In this document: one piece after another, positions 1 to 11,029 of the stretch
Layout: each line of letters begins with the position of its first letter
How positions within the stretch are numbered: position 1 is the first letter of the stretch
NCBI GenBank assembly: GCA_001579985.1
Contig: LRSR01009797.1
Coordinates: forward strand, 62,001 to 126,000
Direction of reading: 5' to 3'
Source: Hypsibius dujardini
Taxonomy: Eukaryota > Tardigrada > Eutardigrada > Parachela > Hypsibiidae
Length of the DNA: 64,000 nucleotides
Translations under genes and position numbers: made by a program
The notes under the pieces: generated by a model
What the model was told of the DNA's origin: nothing
Databases searched by the model: none
The model's input: only the letters and a program-made list of their open reading frames with translations

Positions 1-725
1 GATAAAGTTGTACTTGGAGTTGCCGTTGCTTTTTCCGGTGTTGTTTTTGTCGTCGTTAATGTTGTTGTTGTGAACGGGGCATACGTAGTCTGCTCAGCAA
101 TCATAACTGTTGGAGACCATAGGCATGTGCCATTCAATTGTTGGGACAGGCACATTACACCACCATTACGAACCCACAAAGTAGCACCACGATATCTAGG
201 GCCCGCCGTTCCAGACCTCCAAGAAATAACACCACCCACATCGCTTATCATAACCAGCTCACCACTTGCTAACAAATTGACCGAAACAGGCGGATCTATC
301 AGTGATGCAGTTCCCGATGACCATACTGGCTTTTCAGACAAATCATCATTAAGAGTTGACAGCACGAGATCTCCACTTGGCAACAGAGAAAGTTTGGTCT
401 TTTTGTCTGGAGAGTAGAGACTCTTTCCCTTTTCTAGTCCGGACTTTGGAAGAAGGTGAGATGACGGACTGTTGTCCACGCAGACATCGTTACCCTCCTG
501 TTTGGTGCGGCATCCATTGGGACATTCGCGAAAGAAGACTGGATCACTTTCTTCAGCGCAAATGTATAGGGCGTCCGATGACAGGGTCAGGGATCCACAT
601 GACGGAGGGAGAGCTTTTCCACAGTGGTTGCTACTATCGACACAACAGGCTCCATCGATGTGGGACACTTTCAGAACTGAATACGTGCAGTAAAACCATA
701 AAATTATAATATAATTAGACTCCAT
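1..725 (-). CDS. Gene A: secreted bulb-type lectin protein, N-terminal part (cut by window edge)
   Basis: An uninterrupted frame runs from ATG at 725 down to base 1 (241 codons), so the 3' part lies outside the window. The start gives a signal peptide (hydrophobic IIILWFY, then cleavage near HIDGACC). A small Cys-rich domain follows, beginning CCVDSSNHCGKAL and containing YICAEESDP and FFRECPNGC. Next is a bulb-type (mannose-binding) lectin domain with the usual GKSLYSP start, SLLPSGDLVL core strand and LWVRNGGVMCL. The tail at the window edge is rich in Thr (FTTTTLTTTKTT) and looks like an O-glycosylated linker. It is a clear paralogue of gene B, which lies head to head 1.75 kb away, and the aligned signal peptides support this ATG. 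Sugar-binding activity is inferred from the family only. The downstream domains cannot be seen. Confidence 0.85.
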   Translation of the reverse strand, partial: MESNYIIILWFYCTYSVLKVSHIDGACCVDSSNHCGKALPPSCGSLTLSSDALYICAEESDPVFFRECPNGCRTKQEGNDVCVDNSPSSHLLPKSGLEKGKSLYSPDKKTKLSLLPSGDLVLSTLNDDLSEKPVWSSGTASLIDPPVSVNLLASGELVMISDVGGVISWRSGTAGPRYRGATLWVRNGGVMCLSQQLNGTCLWSPTVMIAEQTTYAPFTTTTLTTTKTTPEKATATPSTTL

Positions 726-2470
726 TAAACTCGAGATTTCTTTGGCCTGGTCTGAATTATTGACGGTAAGAAAGGAAAAAAAAAATTGAGAACGGTTTGT
801 ATTCAACTTGGAAAAACAATACTCACATGCTCCTTTTCTTTACTCGAACAATTATTTTTACAGTCGATAAGCCAGGCAGAAAGCGCATTTGCTTGGGGTG
901 GAAGCAGATCAACAATATCTGCTCGAGGCGCTTCATTTTCACTTGTGAAAGGAAAGTGCCGCGACATGTCAGAAAATTTGGTCATTCCCGCGAAGACTCG
1001 TATTATTTGACAAATGCTGATTCGATTTTCTTTTCACAACATTTTAAACTAATCTGAAACGAGTTTTTATGCGGCATCCTTTGAATGACCAAAGAGGGTT
1101 CAATTTTCTTTTGAACCCATAATTCGGAAATCTTTTCAAAGCCCATTGCGTCAAAACTCAATAAATGGGAAAATAATTCAACGTAACGACTTGTCATTTA
1201 AAGTCGCGCACTTAGTCTCCACGTATTCTTTATTATCCATATCTTTAGCCATCTGATCAGGTCTACAGAAAATTTTGGTTGATTGAAAACCTATTACAAT
1301 AAGATAAATACCGCGTCGTGGTATCGCATACTATACTGTTCCATGAATATCATTCGTTAATATAGTAAAAATTAAGGTAGGTATTCAGAAAAAAATTGCA
1401 CATCGCACTAACACAAATCGGATTGGGATCAAAATTTGCAGCGCAGGTGAATCAGCTTCATTGTTTTCACATTAAAACACTCGCATTCTGACGAATCTTA
1501 AGATGCGCACGATGGACGCACGCCGCGTTCTTCATGTTAGTTTTGGTCGGACCCACCCTGACACAATTTCATCCATTCCAATAGTTTACTTAGGAATCGC
1601 TTCGTTCGCTGAGTTGCCTGATCTGAAAATCAATTTGCACAGTGGTAATCGCTTTTCAAAACTCTGGTCTTGGGTGATTTTAGAAAAAAATTGAATATGA
1701 ATGACCAATTTGGTATACTCGCATATCAGTTTGCACAGTTTTTTGTTTTTGGCAGACAAAAGCAGTATGGGAAGACCACTAATACTTAATTGAAATCCCA
1801 GTACTGTTGTCAACGACTCTGGTTTATCTATTGATATATCAGTGAGTTTCTACTCATTATTGCTACGCCTCATTTTCTGCTTCGTTATAGACGCTTGTTT
1901 TAATTTCTTTGGGAATCATTTTCGAGTTATTCGCATACCGCACGCATTACTCTTCTATTGAATGTATTGGTTGTTCCATTGGTTATAGATTGGACGATAC
2001 CGCCTGAGATGGTAGATTGGTTAAACTGCGTTTAACGAGCTACCGACAAATAATCAAAGAACCGTCAAAATTTATTATTTAGCCACCAGCAAGGCATAAA
2101 ACCAATAAAGGAAATTGCGAGGCGTGTACTGTAAATAAAATTCACTAGCAAACAGAGGATGGCTCAAAAAGAGTTAAGAGCCGGTTTTTCAAGATTCAAC
2201 ATATAGAGTCACATGTAACGTATGAAGTCGGCATTATTTGCGATAAGACAGCAAAATGACGAAGGTTCTAAAACTGCCTGTGGAGTTTGGATAAAATGCT
2301 GACTAGACCGGCTTACGAACATATTCCAGTTGGGTTTCTTAGTTAGCAGACACAGATCAGCTTACATTACGAAGCAGTACTGGCTCATTTTGCTGTTTCT
2401 GTTCAGTAGTAACAAAAAAGTCATCCAATTTTGAATGATCAACTCTATTAGATCAATATTCACATTATTC
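726..2470. other. Intergenic region between divergent lectin genes A and B
   Basis: About 1.75 kb separates the two start codons. It is AT-rich with stops in all frames, and I see no convincing exon, RNA gene or repeat. Because the genes are divergent it presumably holds both promoters, but no clear TATA element or shared operator is visible. Confidence 0.6.
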
Positions 2471-5301
2471 ATGAATTTTGTTTGTATCCAGCTTGTCTGG
2501 TTTTACTTAACGGTTACTCACCTATCCAGCATCCACGGAGCTTGCTGTGAAGACAATATCATTCACTGCGGAAAATCACTTTCATCCTCCTGCGAGTCCC
2601 TCGATCTAAAACCTGAAGCCCTGTACATTTGCACTGAAGATAGTGATCCAGCCTTTTTTCGCGACTGCCCCAGTGGATGTCTCATTAAAGCTGAGAGCAA
2701 CCATCTCTGCACGGATGCCAAATCTTCATCATCTTCTAACCGTCTTCCTCCAAATGCCCTACTTGAAAGAGGGAAAAGTTTTTTTTCTCCCAATAAAAAA
2801 ACAAAACTGAAGTTGAAAACGGACGGAGATCTTACATTGTTGATTATCAACAGTGATTCGTCCGAACTGCTACTGTGGTCGTCAACAACCAGTTCGCTGC
2901 CAGATCCGCCGGAATCAGCCGGTGTGCTTTCGAACGAAAATTTCATAATGCTTGGCCAAGCGTCTAATATGGTCTGGAAGTCTAATACAGATAGTTCTTC
3001 GAACCACGGCGTTTCGTTATGGGTCCGCAATGGCGGCATTTTATGCCTTTCCACGGGCGAGAATGGTCCATGCCTTTGGACGCCCATACCCACACCTGTG
3101 GAACAGTCTACTTCGACACCGAAACCAAAACGACGCCGTATCGAGACCACATCAATCACTACAACCACAACCACAGAAACAACGACTAAAATTGTACCAT
3201 CAAAAACCAGTTCTGGTAAGAAATTTTGATACTTCCCAATGCCTCTAATATCTAGCTTTCAAAACGCCTTTTTCAATAACGGCAGAGTACTATCTGACAA
3301 TTGCGAGATGGAAATCGACTGTTAGCCAATCTGCCAAAATGTTGCGTTGCACGTGTTTGAAATTTGAAAAAATTGAAAAGTCGTAAATCATCTCTCCCGC
3401 TGCCACACCTAAAAGTATGACACTTTGTTTTAACTCTATGTTACAAAAACGAAATTGTTTGTTTTATATGTACAGGTCTGAAACCGTGTGCCTGAAGGTT
3501 AGTAAATTCACTTAATACGTACTCAACACTAACGTCTTTGTCGAGAGCAAGGTTTTGTTGGTGCCGCCTAATCCGCATTATTATTGAGCGAGTTTGAGCA
3601 TCTCAAGAACTATTTCCTGGCATAATAACGTTTTCTGGACAGTGCATTTAAAAAACTTTTGAATATTGAACCAAACGGTTGATTTCTATAGTCCGCACCT
3701 TTCATATATTTTCGAAAATCTGATCCGGTTGTTCTTCATATTGCAGTTAGTCCATATCTTATTGAAAAATAAGAGTTTTCCGTTTTCTATTGATGAGTTG
3801 TAAATGAGAATTCGAATTCAGGGAGCTTTTTGCATGAACTCAACCGACACTACGTTGTTTCTTCTGTGTATCAATAACTAAGATATTATAATTAAAAACA
3901 CGCGGTGACATATTTCTGCAATGGTGATTGTTTTTCTGGGGATCACCTGATTGCATCCTTTTATGTGAGTTGATTGACTGTGGTTTTGATTTGGCCAACC
4001 AATTAAGAATCCTCGGATCAAGCAATCGACCAATTGGTTCATACACAGGACTGAACATCCACTAAATCTATGGCAGAGCGCTCCCTTTTTCCGTCAACAG
4101 CTCAGTAAGAATTATCGGTGTCAGAGCCGGAATTGCTGGAGGATCTCTCTGTGATCCGTTTAAAAACTTTACTTTCTTGCGTCTTTGTGGCCCACGCTGC
4201 AAGCAAAAGCAACAAACTAATCAACGAAAGTCAGCTGATCTGCAAAACAGCCGCGAGAAATCAGAACCTTAATTTTTGTTTTTACAGCCACGGTTAAGTT
4301 ATCTGCTGTGAACTTTCTGTTACAAATTTCACAGTAGATCATAAGTTGCCTAATTACATTGCGTTAGCTCAAACTCCAAAAGGAAAAATACGTAAAATGC
4401 ATTAGGATAACTATTTAATACTCCAATTGCCTATTTTCAACTGAATATTAAACAGTGAAAAATAGAAAATGAGTAAAGTGATAGAAGATGCGGCTATAGT
4501 TTGACTGGTATTGTCGTGTATTTTGAGTGACCTCACGATAATTTTTAACGTTTGTGAAAACTGAAATAACGTTGTTAAAGACATAGCACCAAGTGCTGCT
4601 ATTGTTTTCCGGTTCCCCAATTAAGGTTACGTTGTCCCTTTCGTAAAACAAACCTGGACCTCAGAGAGGCCACTGATGCGGTTCTAAAAATTTTGGCTTT
4701 TTTCTCTCTAACAGTGAATTTCATTTCTAGCTTACCGACCAGTACCTTCAGATATCCGTAATGAAAATTTCAGGCATCCATACTGATTTGCTGGTCGAAT
4801 GTGTCTCAATAAAAAATAAATTGAGTAACCCGCCGCTAAAAAATCATTTAGCTGAGTTTGTCTGTTTCTGGCAGACGTTATTGATTCTTTATTGTAGGCT
4901 GGCCAGATTATCTGCAACCTGGACCGAGCAGGACTTGCGAGGACACAATCAGTGTCGGAGGCCGTCAGGATTGCCGCACTTGCACGACCTCACCCGAGAA
5001 CGGTGGTTCATACTGGAAGCAGCAGTGTCGTCCGCGACAGCAAGCGGTGGTACCCACGGGATCGTGTGAGAACCTTGACAACGACAACAGACTCTCTTGC
5101 AAGCGCTGCTACACCTCGGAACAGCGAACCAACTGGAAGGATGATTGTTCACCGGCTGCCAGGGCGGGACCATCGGGCGATGATGGGACGAACGGGAAAC
5201 AGTGTCAAGACATTGCGCAATTCAGGCAGACCTGCACACGCTGTACTTGGTTGGATAATGGCAGACCGCAGTGGCATGAGGACTGTCGGTGGCAAAAGTG
5301 A
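2471..5301 (+). CDS. Gene B: secreted bulb-type lectin with C-terminal triple Cys/Trp repeat
   Basis: Two exons: 2471-3215 and 4898-5301 (382 aa). The donor TTCTG/GTAAG and acceptor TTGTAG/GC join in phase 1 and complete a Gly codon. The ORF opens at an ATG at 2435, but the ATG at 2471 aligns with the gene A start, so I prefer it. Domains in order: signal peptide; Cys-rich domain from CCEDNIIHCGKSL; bulb-type lectin from GKSFFSPNKKTKLKLKTDGD to ENGPCLW; a Thr-rich linker; then in exon 2 three repeats of C-x(9-11)-C-x2-C-x(8-10)-W-x3-C, ending RWQK-stop. I do not recognise the repeat domain. The 1.68-kb intron contains the left part of the dispersed duplication, and exon 2 lies inside it. A possible AATAAA poly(A) signal is at 5420. 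A further exon hidden in the long intron cannot be excluded. Confidence 0.8.
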
Positions 5302-5332
5302 TAAAATTTGGCTTTTGTGAACGGTTGTTGAA

Positions 5333-5417
5333 TAAGGGTGTTCAAAGTTCACTTATTTGCAGCGATTATTTCGCTAATTCAAACTCGCCAATCTCCCTGG
5401 TTTTGCACGCTCTTGCA
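5333..5417 (+). mobile_element. MITE arm fragment, same family as 57819-58120
   Basis: Starting AAGGGTGTTCAAAGTTCACT and running through TTTGCAGCGATTATTTCGCT and CTCCCTGGTTTTGCACG, this matches one arm of the inverted-repeat element in the gene F intron. Only one arm is present, just after the gene B stop codon, so it probably contributes 3' UTR sequence. Confidence 0.6.
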
Positions 5418-5419
5418 AA

Positions 5420-5425
5420 AATAAA
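5420..5425 (+). promoter_or_regulatory. Possible poly(A) signal of gene B
   Basis: AATAAA about 120 bases after the gene B stop codon, just past the MITE arm fragment. Confidence 0.35.
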
Positions 5426-6890
5426 AGATAAAAAAACATCCAACTAGTGCTTCCTAATATACTTGCAAATATAATTTATACTTATAAAAAGAATGGTGGT
5501 TCAGAGAGGCTGTTTAATGCAGAAGAGGCGGCGAATAAAACGAGAACTGATTGTTATGCCTTCCCTTTATACCTAACCATATCAAAACTTAGATTAGACA
5601 CTAACCATATAGAGATAGAAAAACAGGTATTGCTGATTTTTCTGAAAAACACTTGTTACTGAACCGGTTCTTCAGTCGAATTATATGCTTGTGGAATACG
5701 AATCCGTACTCTCCCCTTATTTCATTGTTAATAGAAATTTCCTATTCGTTTTTCCTTCGTGCTTTTTTGTTCGCACTTGCTAAAAGCAGAACGTGTTCAG
5801 TCATTGAAGGAAAACTGTACAAAATAGCTCGGGTTTCCATACTACGTGTCCCTGCTATAAATAATTATGGTCAAAGAGCAAAGCCCACCTGTTTCTTTGA
5901 CACTCGCGTATAAAGTTTCATTATATAATGTTGAATCGTCAACTGGTTAGTGTAACGTTATTAGAGACAACCGGTTGATACACTCCAACGCGCTTTCAGA
6001 CGTGTAATTGTTGTGCTCAATGAAATAAATTCGATTCGGAGTTTCGTGCTTAAAGCACTTTTCACTTTATTGAAGCATCTTCCCACTGCAGAAAGCGCGA
6101 AGATTCCAACTGTTGTTCTATGCTCTTGCTCACAACCTACCCTATTTTCAATTCCAACAACGGTGACTGTTTATGTCTTGTTTTGGAGTGTACAGTGCGC
6201 CCCATTTACATTGTCCCAACTTGCCGCCAAAATTCTACCATCCAGATCAGCTGATCCACAATCCATCCCACACAAAATTTATTGTAGATGTCTTGTGGGC
6301 AATACAATTTTTTTCAGTTGGCGTTAGACTGTGTCGCGGATGCTGAAGGAAGATCTTGGTCAGACGTACCACAAGAAGGCAAAATAAATAGTTAATTGTT
6401 GCAAACTAAACGTTCGTGAGTTTTCCAAGCTGGTTCTGATAAACAGCCAAGAAGGCTCATAGTAGCGCCTTTAACAAATTTCTGCAATAATTTCCTCTGA
6501 CCAAAGTTCAGACGCGAGTTCTCCTTTGTAGTAACGGTGAAACACGGCAAAGCTTTGTTGGACCAGGGAATTTAATTGTGTCATTTGAAAGGTGGCATGT
6601 TCGAACCGGCCATTAGTGAAGAAATTTTTAAATCAAGGCTTTCAACGGTGAACTGTCATATTTTTCATCAACTTTCAAAATTTTGTTTAGTGTTTTTTGC
6701 TTGAACACACCGGTCGTTTCCAGCTATAGCTTCCTGATTCCATCCAGACCGGTAATGCGCAAGTTAAGTACAAGTAAATGAGAAGTTAGTATGTTTTGCC
6801 TCACTGGGACCGCTTGGCAGCCAAAAAATACAAAAATATAAAATAGTTAGTTCTAACGTTCTCATTACGTGGATTAGTTTTCTGAGTGTA

Positions 6891-7537
6891 CAGTCAGCCC
6901 CAAAGAAAACTCCGCTTGCACAACTTGCACAACTTGCACAACGATCTCGGAAAACAAATAGTAGTTTACCTGTGTATAGGACTGCAACAACTGATGACTA
7001 AATCCCAGGGAAACTGCCCAAAGTAATCGAATTCGAGTTTTTATCAACTGGTTTTGCAGCTTTTCATGACTGCTGTTTTTTTCTGTTGTTGCTATCGCTC
7101 TTGATTGGTTGATTTAGTAAAATTTGATCTGAATATGATCAAAGGAGGCGAATTTCTCCTGAAGTAGCAATGGCATTTGATACTTTGCATTAGAAAGTTA
7201 TGCAGAATTTTGGATTTTGATTGGGGTATTGAGGTTTAACGTTTTAAATTCTAGTTGTAAGTCTATTTTTCAAAATGTTTGTTACGTTTAAATTTGAATT
7301 TCGGTTTCAAATTTATTTTTCTCTCAAGGTTTGCAGTGTTCAAATTTTCATTTCTTTCATTATATTTTTATTGCTTGCCTGTTTGCGTTTTGATTCGAAA
7401 TATAATGTATGATTATGCATAAAGTATACACTGCATGTTTTGATTGGTCGCACAAAAAACGTGCAATTTAGGGCGGGGTTTTCGGTCTGTTTAAACAACA
7501 AACGTTACGTTAGCAGAGTTTTTCTTTGGGCTGACTG
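6891..7537. mobile_element. MITE, Tc1/mariner-like TIRs with TA target site
   Basis: The ends are inverted repeats: CAGTCAGCCCCAAAGAAAAC at the left and its near-complement TTTTCTTTGGGCTGACTG at the right, each flanked by TA. Length is 647 bp and there is no transposase. An intact copy of the same length sits in duplication copy 2 (47246-47892), so insertion predates the duplication. Confidence 0.75.
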
Positions 7538-7920
7538 TACTCGTTGTTATCGCGCAGGTTTACTATTAAACCTGAGCAACTTGTTGTCCAGTGGCCGAGC
7601 TGGTTTTCGCTCGAAATTGGAGTAGCAACTTGTTAAACACAACCGTGTCGGATGTTTGTATACTTAATTAACAAGTATTAGTTGCAAATATTATCTAGAG
7701 GGATCAGCAAAAATCAGCAAAAGTTTTGCTCTTCCTTTCGCCAAGCGAATCGGACGCATGTAGCGTTCTCAATCCCTTGCATGGCTTTCAGCACCAACAC
7801 GCGCATCTTGTCCTAATTTGAATAAGCACCGTATGGTTTATTCCACTTGCGTCTGAGGAGCGACATTTTCATTTAACACAAAACCGAGCCTTGACCAGTT
7901 ATGAAACAACCCTGCACCAA

Positions 7921-7966
7921 GGGTGATCCGAGTGGGTACCTCGACTGGCCCGAGGCGGGCATCACC
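7921..7966 (+). other. GC-rich nested hairpin of unknown nature
   Basis: GGTGAT (7922-7927) pairs with ATCACC (7961-7966), enclosing a second stem CCTCG (7939-7943) / CGAGG (7951-7955). It begins immediately after the duplication ends and is followed at about 8020 by a short T run (CATTTTT). It could be a structured or Pol III RNA or a mobile-element remnant. I recognise no RNA family and see no box B. Confidence 0.25.
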
Positions 7967-8805
7967 GCACAAGGATTTGGGATCGGTCGGCTTGGTACCA
8001 GTGCAGTGATTCGGCTCGCATTTTTAAGCGGTTATCTTGACGCTTTTTGCGGCGCTTCTGTTAGCAAGTTCAGACTTAAGCTGGGGTTGGACTAGTCCTC
8101 CACAAACAAAAAAGATGGAAGAAATAACCGCAACAATTAAGACAAACGACCAGCTCCTCGAATAACCATTCTAGCTCGAAAATATATGATAAAAAATTGC
8201 CCTTACATCATCCACCGTAACGAAGTAGATTATTATATTAATCGAAGTTAATCAGTTTAAGTTGGTTAGGATGACTGGTCTGCAGAATGGAATGGGAGAC
8301 ATTTAAAGGCATTTAATATTTATATACATTATAGGAAATTTCCAGGATTATTCTATTGATCGGAATTGCGCATTAGATACCGGATGCATCATTATGAGAG
8401 GGATTACTGGTGAAGCAACTTCAAGAACCAATGTCGACAGAATTCAGCTTTTCCTCTTCGTCAGCACTCATTCCTTCGCGGGATATAGAAGTGCTCGCAA
8501 AATGAGGGAACTATTAAGGCCCGGAGACACGCTTGAACTAGCACCGAGTGCAACAAGCCATATCAACCTCAAGAGGAACCTTTCTGCGCAGTTGAGTGAG
8601 TAATGCAGCGAGTTCTGAAGAACGTACTTGACCTAATCAAAACCATCCCACAACTCATTTCCTTGTTCATCTTGCCCTTATTAACTTTTGTCGGGATAAT
8701 TTAAATATTTGTATAAAATATTCTTCAACGGATTTGTGAAAGCGTACAGACCAAAATGTTACCAATTTTTGGCAATCGATATCTCCTGCGACTGTCTGTT
8801 GGGCT
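7967..8805. other. No supported feature
   Basis: A short open frame near 8394-8603 on + has no recognisable motif or splice context. The rest is AT-rich with no repeat I can pair. Confidence 0.5.
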
Positions 8806-9162
8806 TTAATTGAATCGAAGAAGCGTCATGATCGGCAGGACCCAGATCATGTACTGAAATACCGCGCATGGAAATGGCGAGTTGAGCCACTCGCTGGTAG
8901 CGATGGGTCGGGCGATAGCTAAAGGCCAGTAGGCTAGACCATTCAGCAGATTGATCACACAAAAAGTTGTGATATGGATCGTGAAGTGAGTGATTAAGCT
9001 GGGTCGTCGTAGAAAGGTCACGAGGATGGCAAGAAAGATACAGTCACCGATCAGGCTGAGCGACGTAGTGATACCGGTTATGATTTTGTAGGCCGTCACT
9101 GAGAAACAGGATAAAGGATTTTGCACTGCGATTCGTGTTGTATTGGAGATTGAGCTATTCAT
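8806..9162 (-). pseudogene. Rhodopsin-type GPCR fragment (TM1-TM3)
   Basis: The frame starts MNSSISNTT with an N-glycosylation site, followed by three hydrophobic segments: TM1 around ITGITTSLSLIGDCIFLAIL, TM2 around TTFCVINLLNGLAYWPLAI, and TM3 after the conserved pre-TM3 Cys (SPFPCAVFQYMIWVLPIM). This is the topology of a class A receptor N-terminus. The frame stops at LLRFN, where the DRY-like motif should follow, and no downstream TM segments are visible on this strand before the next repeats. It is most likely a truncated pseudogene. A first exon with a missed donor is the alternative. The ligand cannot be inferred. Confidence 0.55.
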
Positions 9163-9437
9163 GCTGCAGGCCGTTTGGGAAATATGGAATAGAGGTATGG
9201 CGAGGTCACAGGTTCTGGAGTGTGAAGGGTAATGTGGTTTATGAATTCTCAAACTGGAACAAATGCAAACGCAGATTGGACATTAAGTCCGGCTTATATC
9301 TGATTAATAATTTAGGCATTTAACGCGTTCAACCAAGCACTTCCGAGACGGCACAAAATTGTGCGCGATTGTTTAGTACGCACAGCGCACACGATTCGTC
9401 GAATTTCACTTTCAATGCGCAGATGTCTTCTTTGGAC

Positions 9438-9655
9438 CAGTGGCGGAATGAGGTCGGTCCGAAGGGTATGGCGAGCCTGCTGTAGGGGGTGCACAAAAAT
9501 GTTGCAATTCTATATGCTCGGGGGAAGCTTGAACATGCCAAAATAAAATAAAAATTCCTTTCCCCTTCGGGGAGCGAGGGAAAGGGCAACGTCATTTTGA
9601 ACGCGGGGGGGGGGGGCGCTACGGCCAGCTCGGTTTATCGCTTAATCCGCCACTG
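9438..9655. mobile_element. hAT-type MITE with 8-bp target duplication
   Basis: The left end CAGTGGCGGAATGAG and right end CTTAATCCGCCACTG form hAT-like terminal repeats. The 8-bp flanks are CTTTGGAC (9430-9437) and CTTTGCAC (9656-9663), matching at 7 of 8 bases. The 218-bp interior holds a G homopolymer and no coding sequence. Confidence 0.75.
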
Positions 9656-9663
9656 CTTTGCAC

Positions 9664-10293
9664 GTCCGAAATTACCGTGTGGGATCTTTAAAGTAGTGAG
9701 GCTTCCGGATTGCATTTGATGCCAGGCATGCAAACCGTTCTCCTGTACAAGGCTTTCTTGCAAGAGAAAATACGACCGAGACTAATTACTGATGAATCCT
9801 TACTATACGAAGAAAATAATTGCACCCTAGTAATAACTAATGCCACGGGATAATCGGCGTACGCACGGGGTGAGGCTTTCTACTCTAATTAGATTAGACA
9901 ACCAATTCGATGACATGCGGCTTCTGTTATTGATTCAAGCGAGATAATTCACGAAAACAAGAAAACAATACGATGACACTGCAAAAGAAAGCTGTCTTGT
10001 ATTCAGTAATATATGGTCACACGAACTCTGGTTGATTGCTTTTCACGCACTCTTCATCTCATCCAAATAGCAGAAATAATGATAGAAAAATTCAAAGATT
10101 GGGCTCCTGTGCTCTGCACATTATAGTTACTACAATTGTAAAGTCAAGTAAAATACCGGTATAATGTCCCAGAGCTGTCATGCGTCGCTTAATACCTAGG
10201 GATGCATGAACTTGGCTATGAGTTGCTGGAAAGGCTCACATCCGGGGGCTGCTCACAATAGTATGTTAAAATCATCAAACCGTCTTAGGCATA
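9664..10293. other. No supported feature
   Basis: No open frame with recognisable motifs, no inverted repeat and no RNA gene seen. Confidence 0.5.
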
Positions 10294-10688
10294 TTGTCAG
10301 CATGCAGTGTGTATAGGAAGTCGTGCAGCGTTTTCAAGTCTTCCCAGCAAAACTACCCTCAAAATTGCCGATTAAATGCGCAGATTCTAATAAGAGCCCA
10401 TCTGGTCTCTGGTCCGCGCGCCCAAGTACTCAGACCTTCACATTTGAAATTGGCCCGCCAGAGAGAGAGGATGTGCGGGCAAATATTGTTGCCCGAATGG
10501 TGATTGTTAGCCCTTCGGGGAATTTCTCTGTTTGGTTTCGTAGAACGCGTGCGATTGCACCTCGCCATTTTTGTAATACCGTTTCCAATCGATCAAGTGG
10601 CACAGATTACTTGGAGCAACTACAGTCTATAGTCCTTTCGGTACTTGTGAAAAAGAATTGCTGTACTATGTATTGCCAAAAATGTAGT

Positions 10689-10824
10689 TTACCATTTCAA
10701 AGGGTTAAACGGTCCGTACTTAGTGTATCCCCCGCCAGACACCTTGCAAGACACGTTGTAAATGACCTGATGGTACTCTGGCGTGTATCTCTTCTGAATA
10801 CCCTCACGAGAATCAGACGAACAG
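10689..10824 (-). CDS. Possible terminal exon of an unknown secreted protein
   Basis: After an acceptor-like TTTACCTATAG, the minus frame reads CSSDSREGIQKRYTPEYHQV and then a short tail with one more Cys, ending PFNPLKW-stop. Amino-acid composition and the clean acceptor suggest a real last exon (45 codons), but I found no upstream partner. The plus strand of the same bases is also open (part of a 182-codon frame, 10323-10871) and has a donor-like ATAG/GTAAAC at the same point, so the strand assignment is uncertain. Confidence 0.3.
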
Positions 10825-11029
10825 CTATAGGTAAACAGGTTTACATGCTACGTGATGGACGGATAACGTAACATACCCCAGCGAAAAGAACGAGATTTTG
10901 ACAATTTCGTGTTTTAGATTCGCAGGCAAGGCTGGTTATCTCCCACTGTGGGGGGGGGGCTGTGAGTTCCGTGTGAAATAAAATATTTCTAAACAAACGT
11001 AAGTTCAGTTACATTTCTGTGAATTACAG

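Larger units (their letters stand above)
3426..7910 (+). repeat. Dispersed duplication, copy 1 (long form)
   Basis: This stretch and 45625-48265 are near-identical in the same orientation, starting at TGTTTTAACTC and ending at TTATGAAACAAC. Copy 1 has two blocks absent from copy 2: about 4443-5626, which includes exon 2 of gene B, and about 6166-6845. Divergence is a few percent (scattered substitutions and small indels). I see no terminal inverted repeats or target-site duplication at the outer ends, so a segmental duplication followed by deletions in copy 2 fits better than transposition. It carries an internal 647-bp MITE shared by both copies. Confidence 0.8.

Noticed and set aside
6590-6620. 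GGTTCGAAC box-B-like sequence on -
   Set aside because: Flanks do not form a T-stem and no acceptor stem or box A is present, so not a tRNA.
10323-10871. 182-codon ORF on +
   Set aside because: No recognised motif; part of it opposes the candidate terminal exon on -. It might belong with the exons at 11030, but I could not show this.
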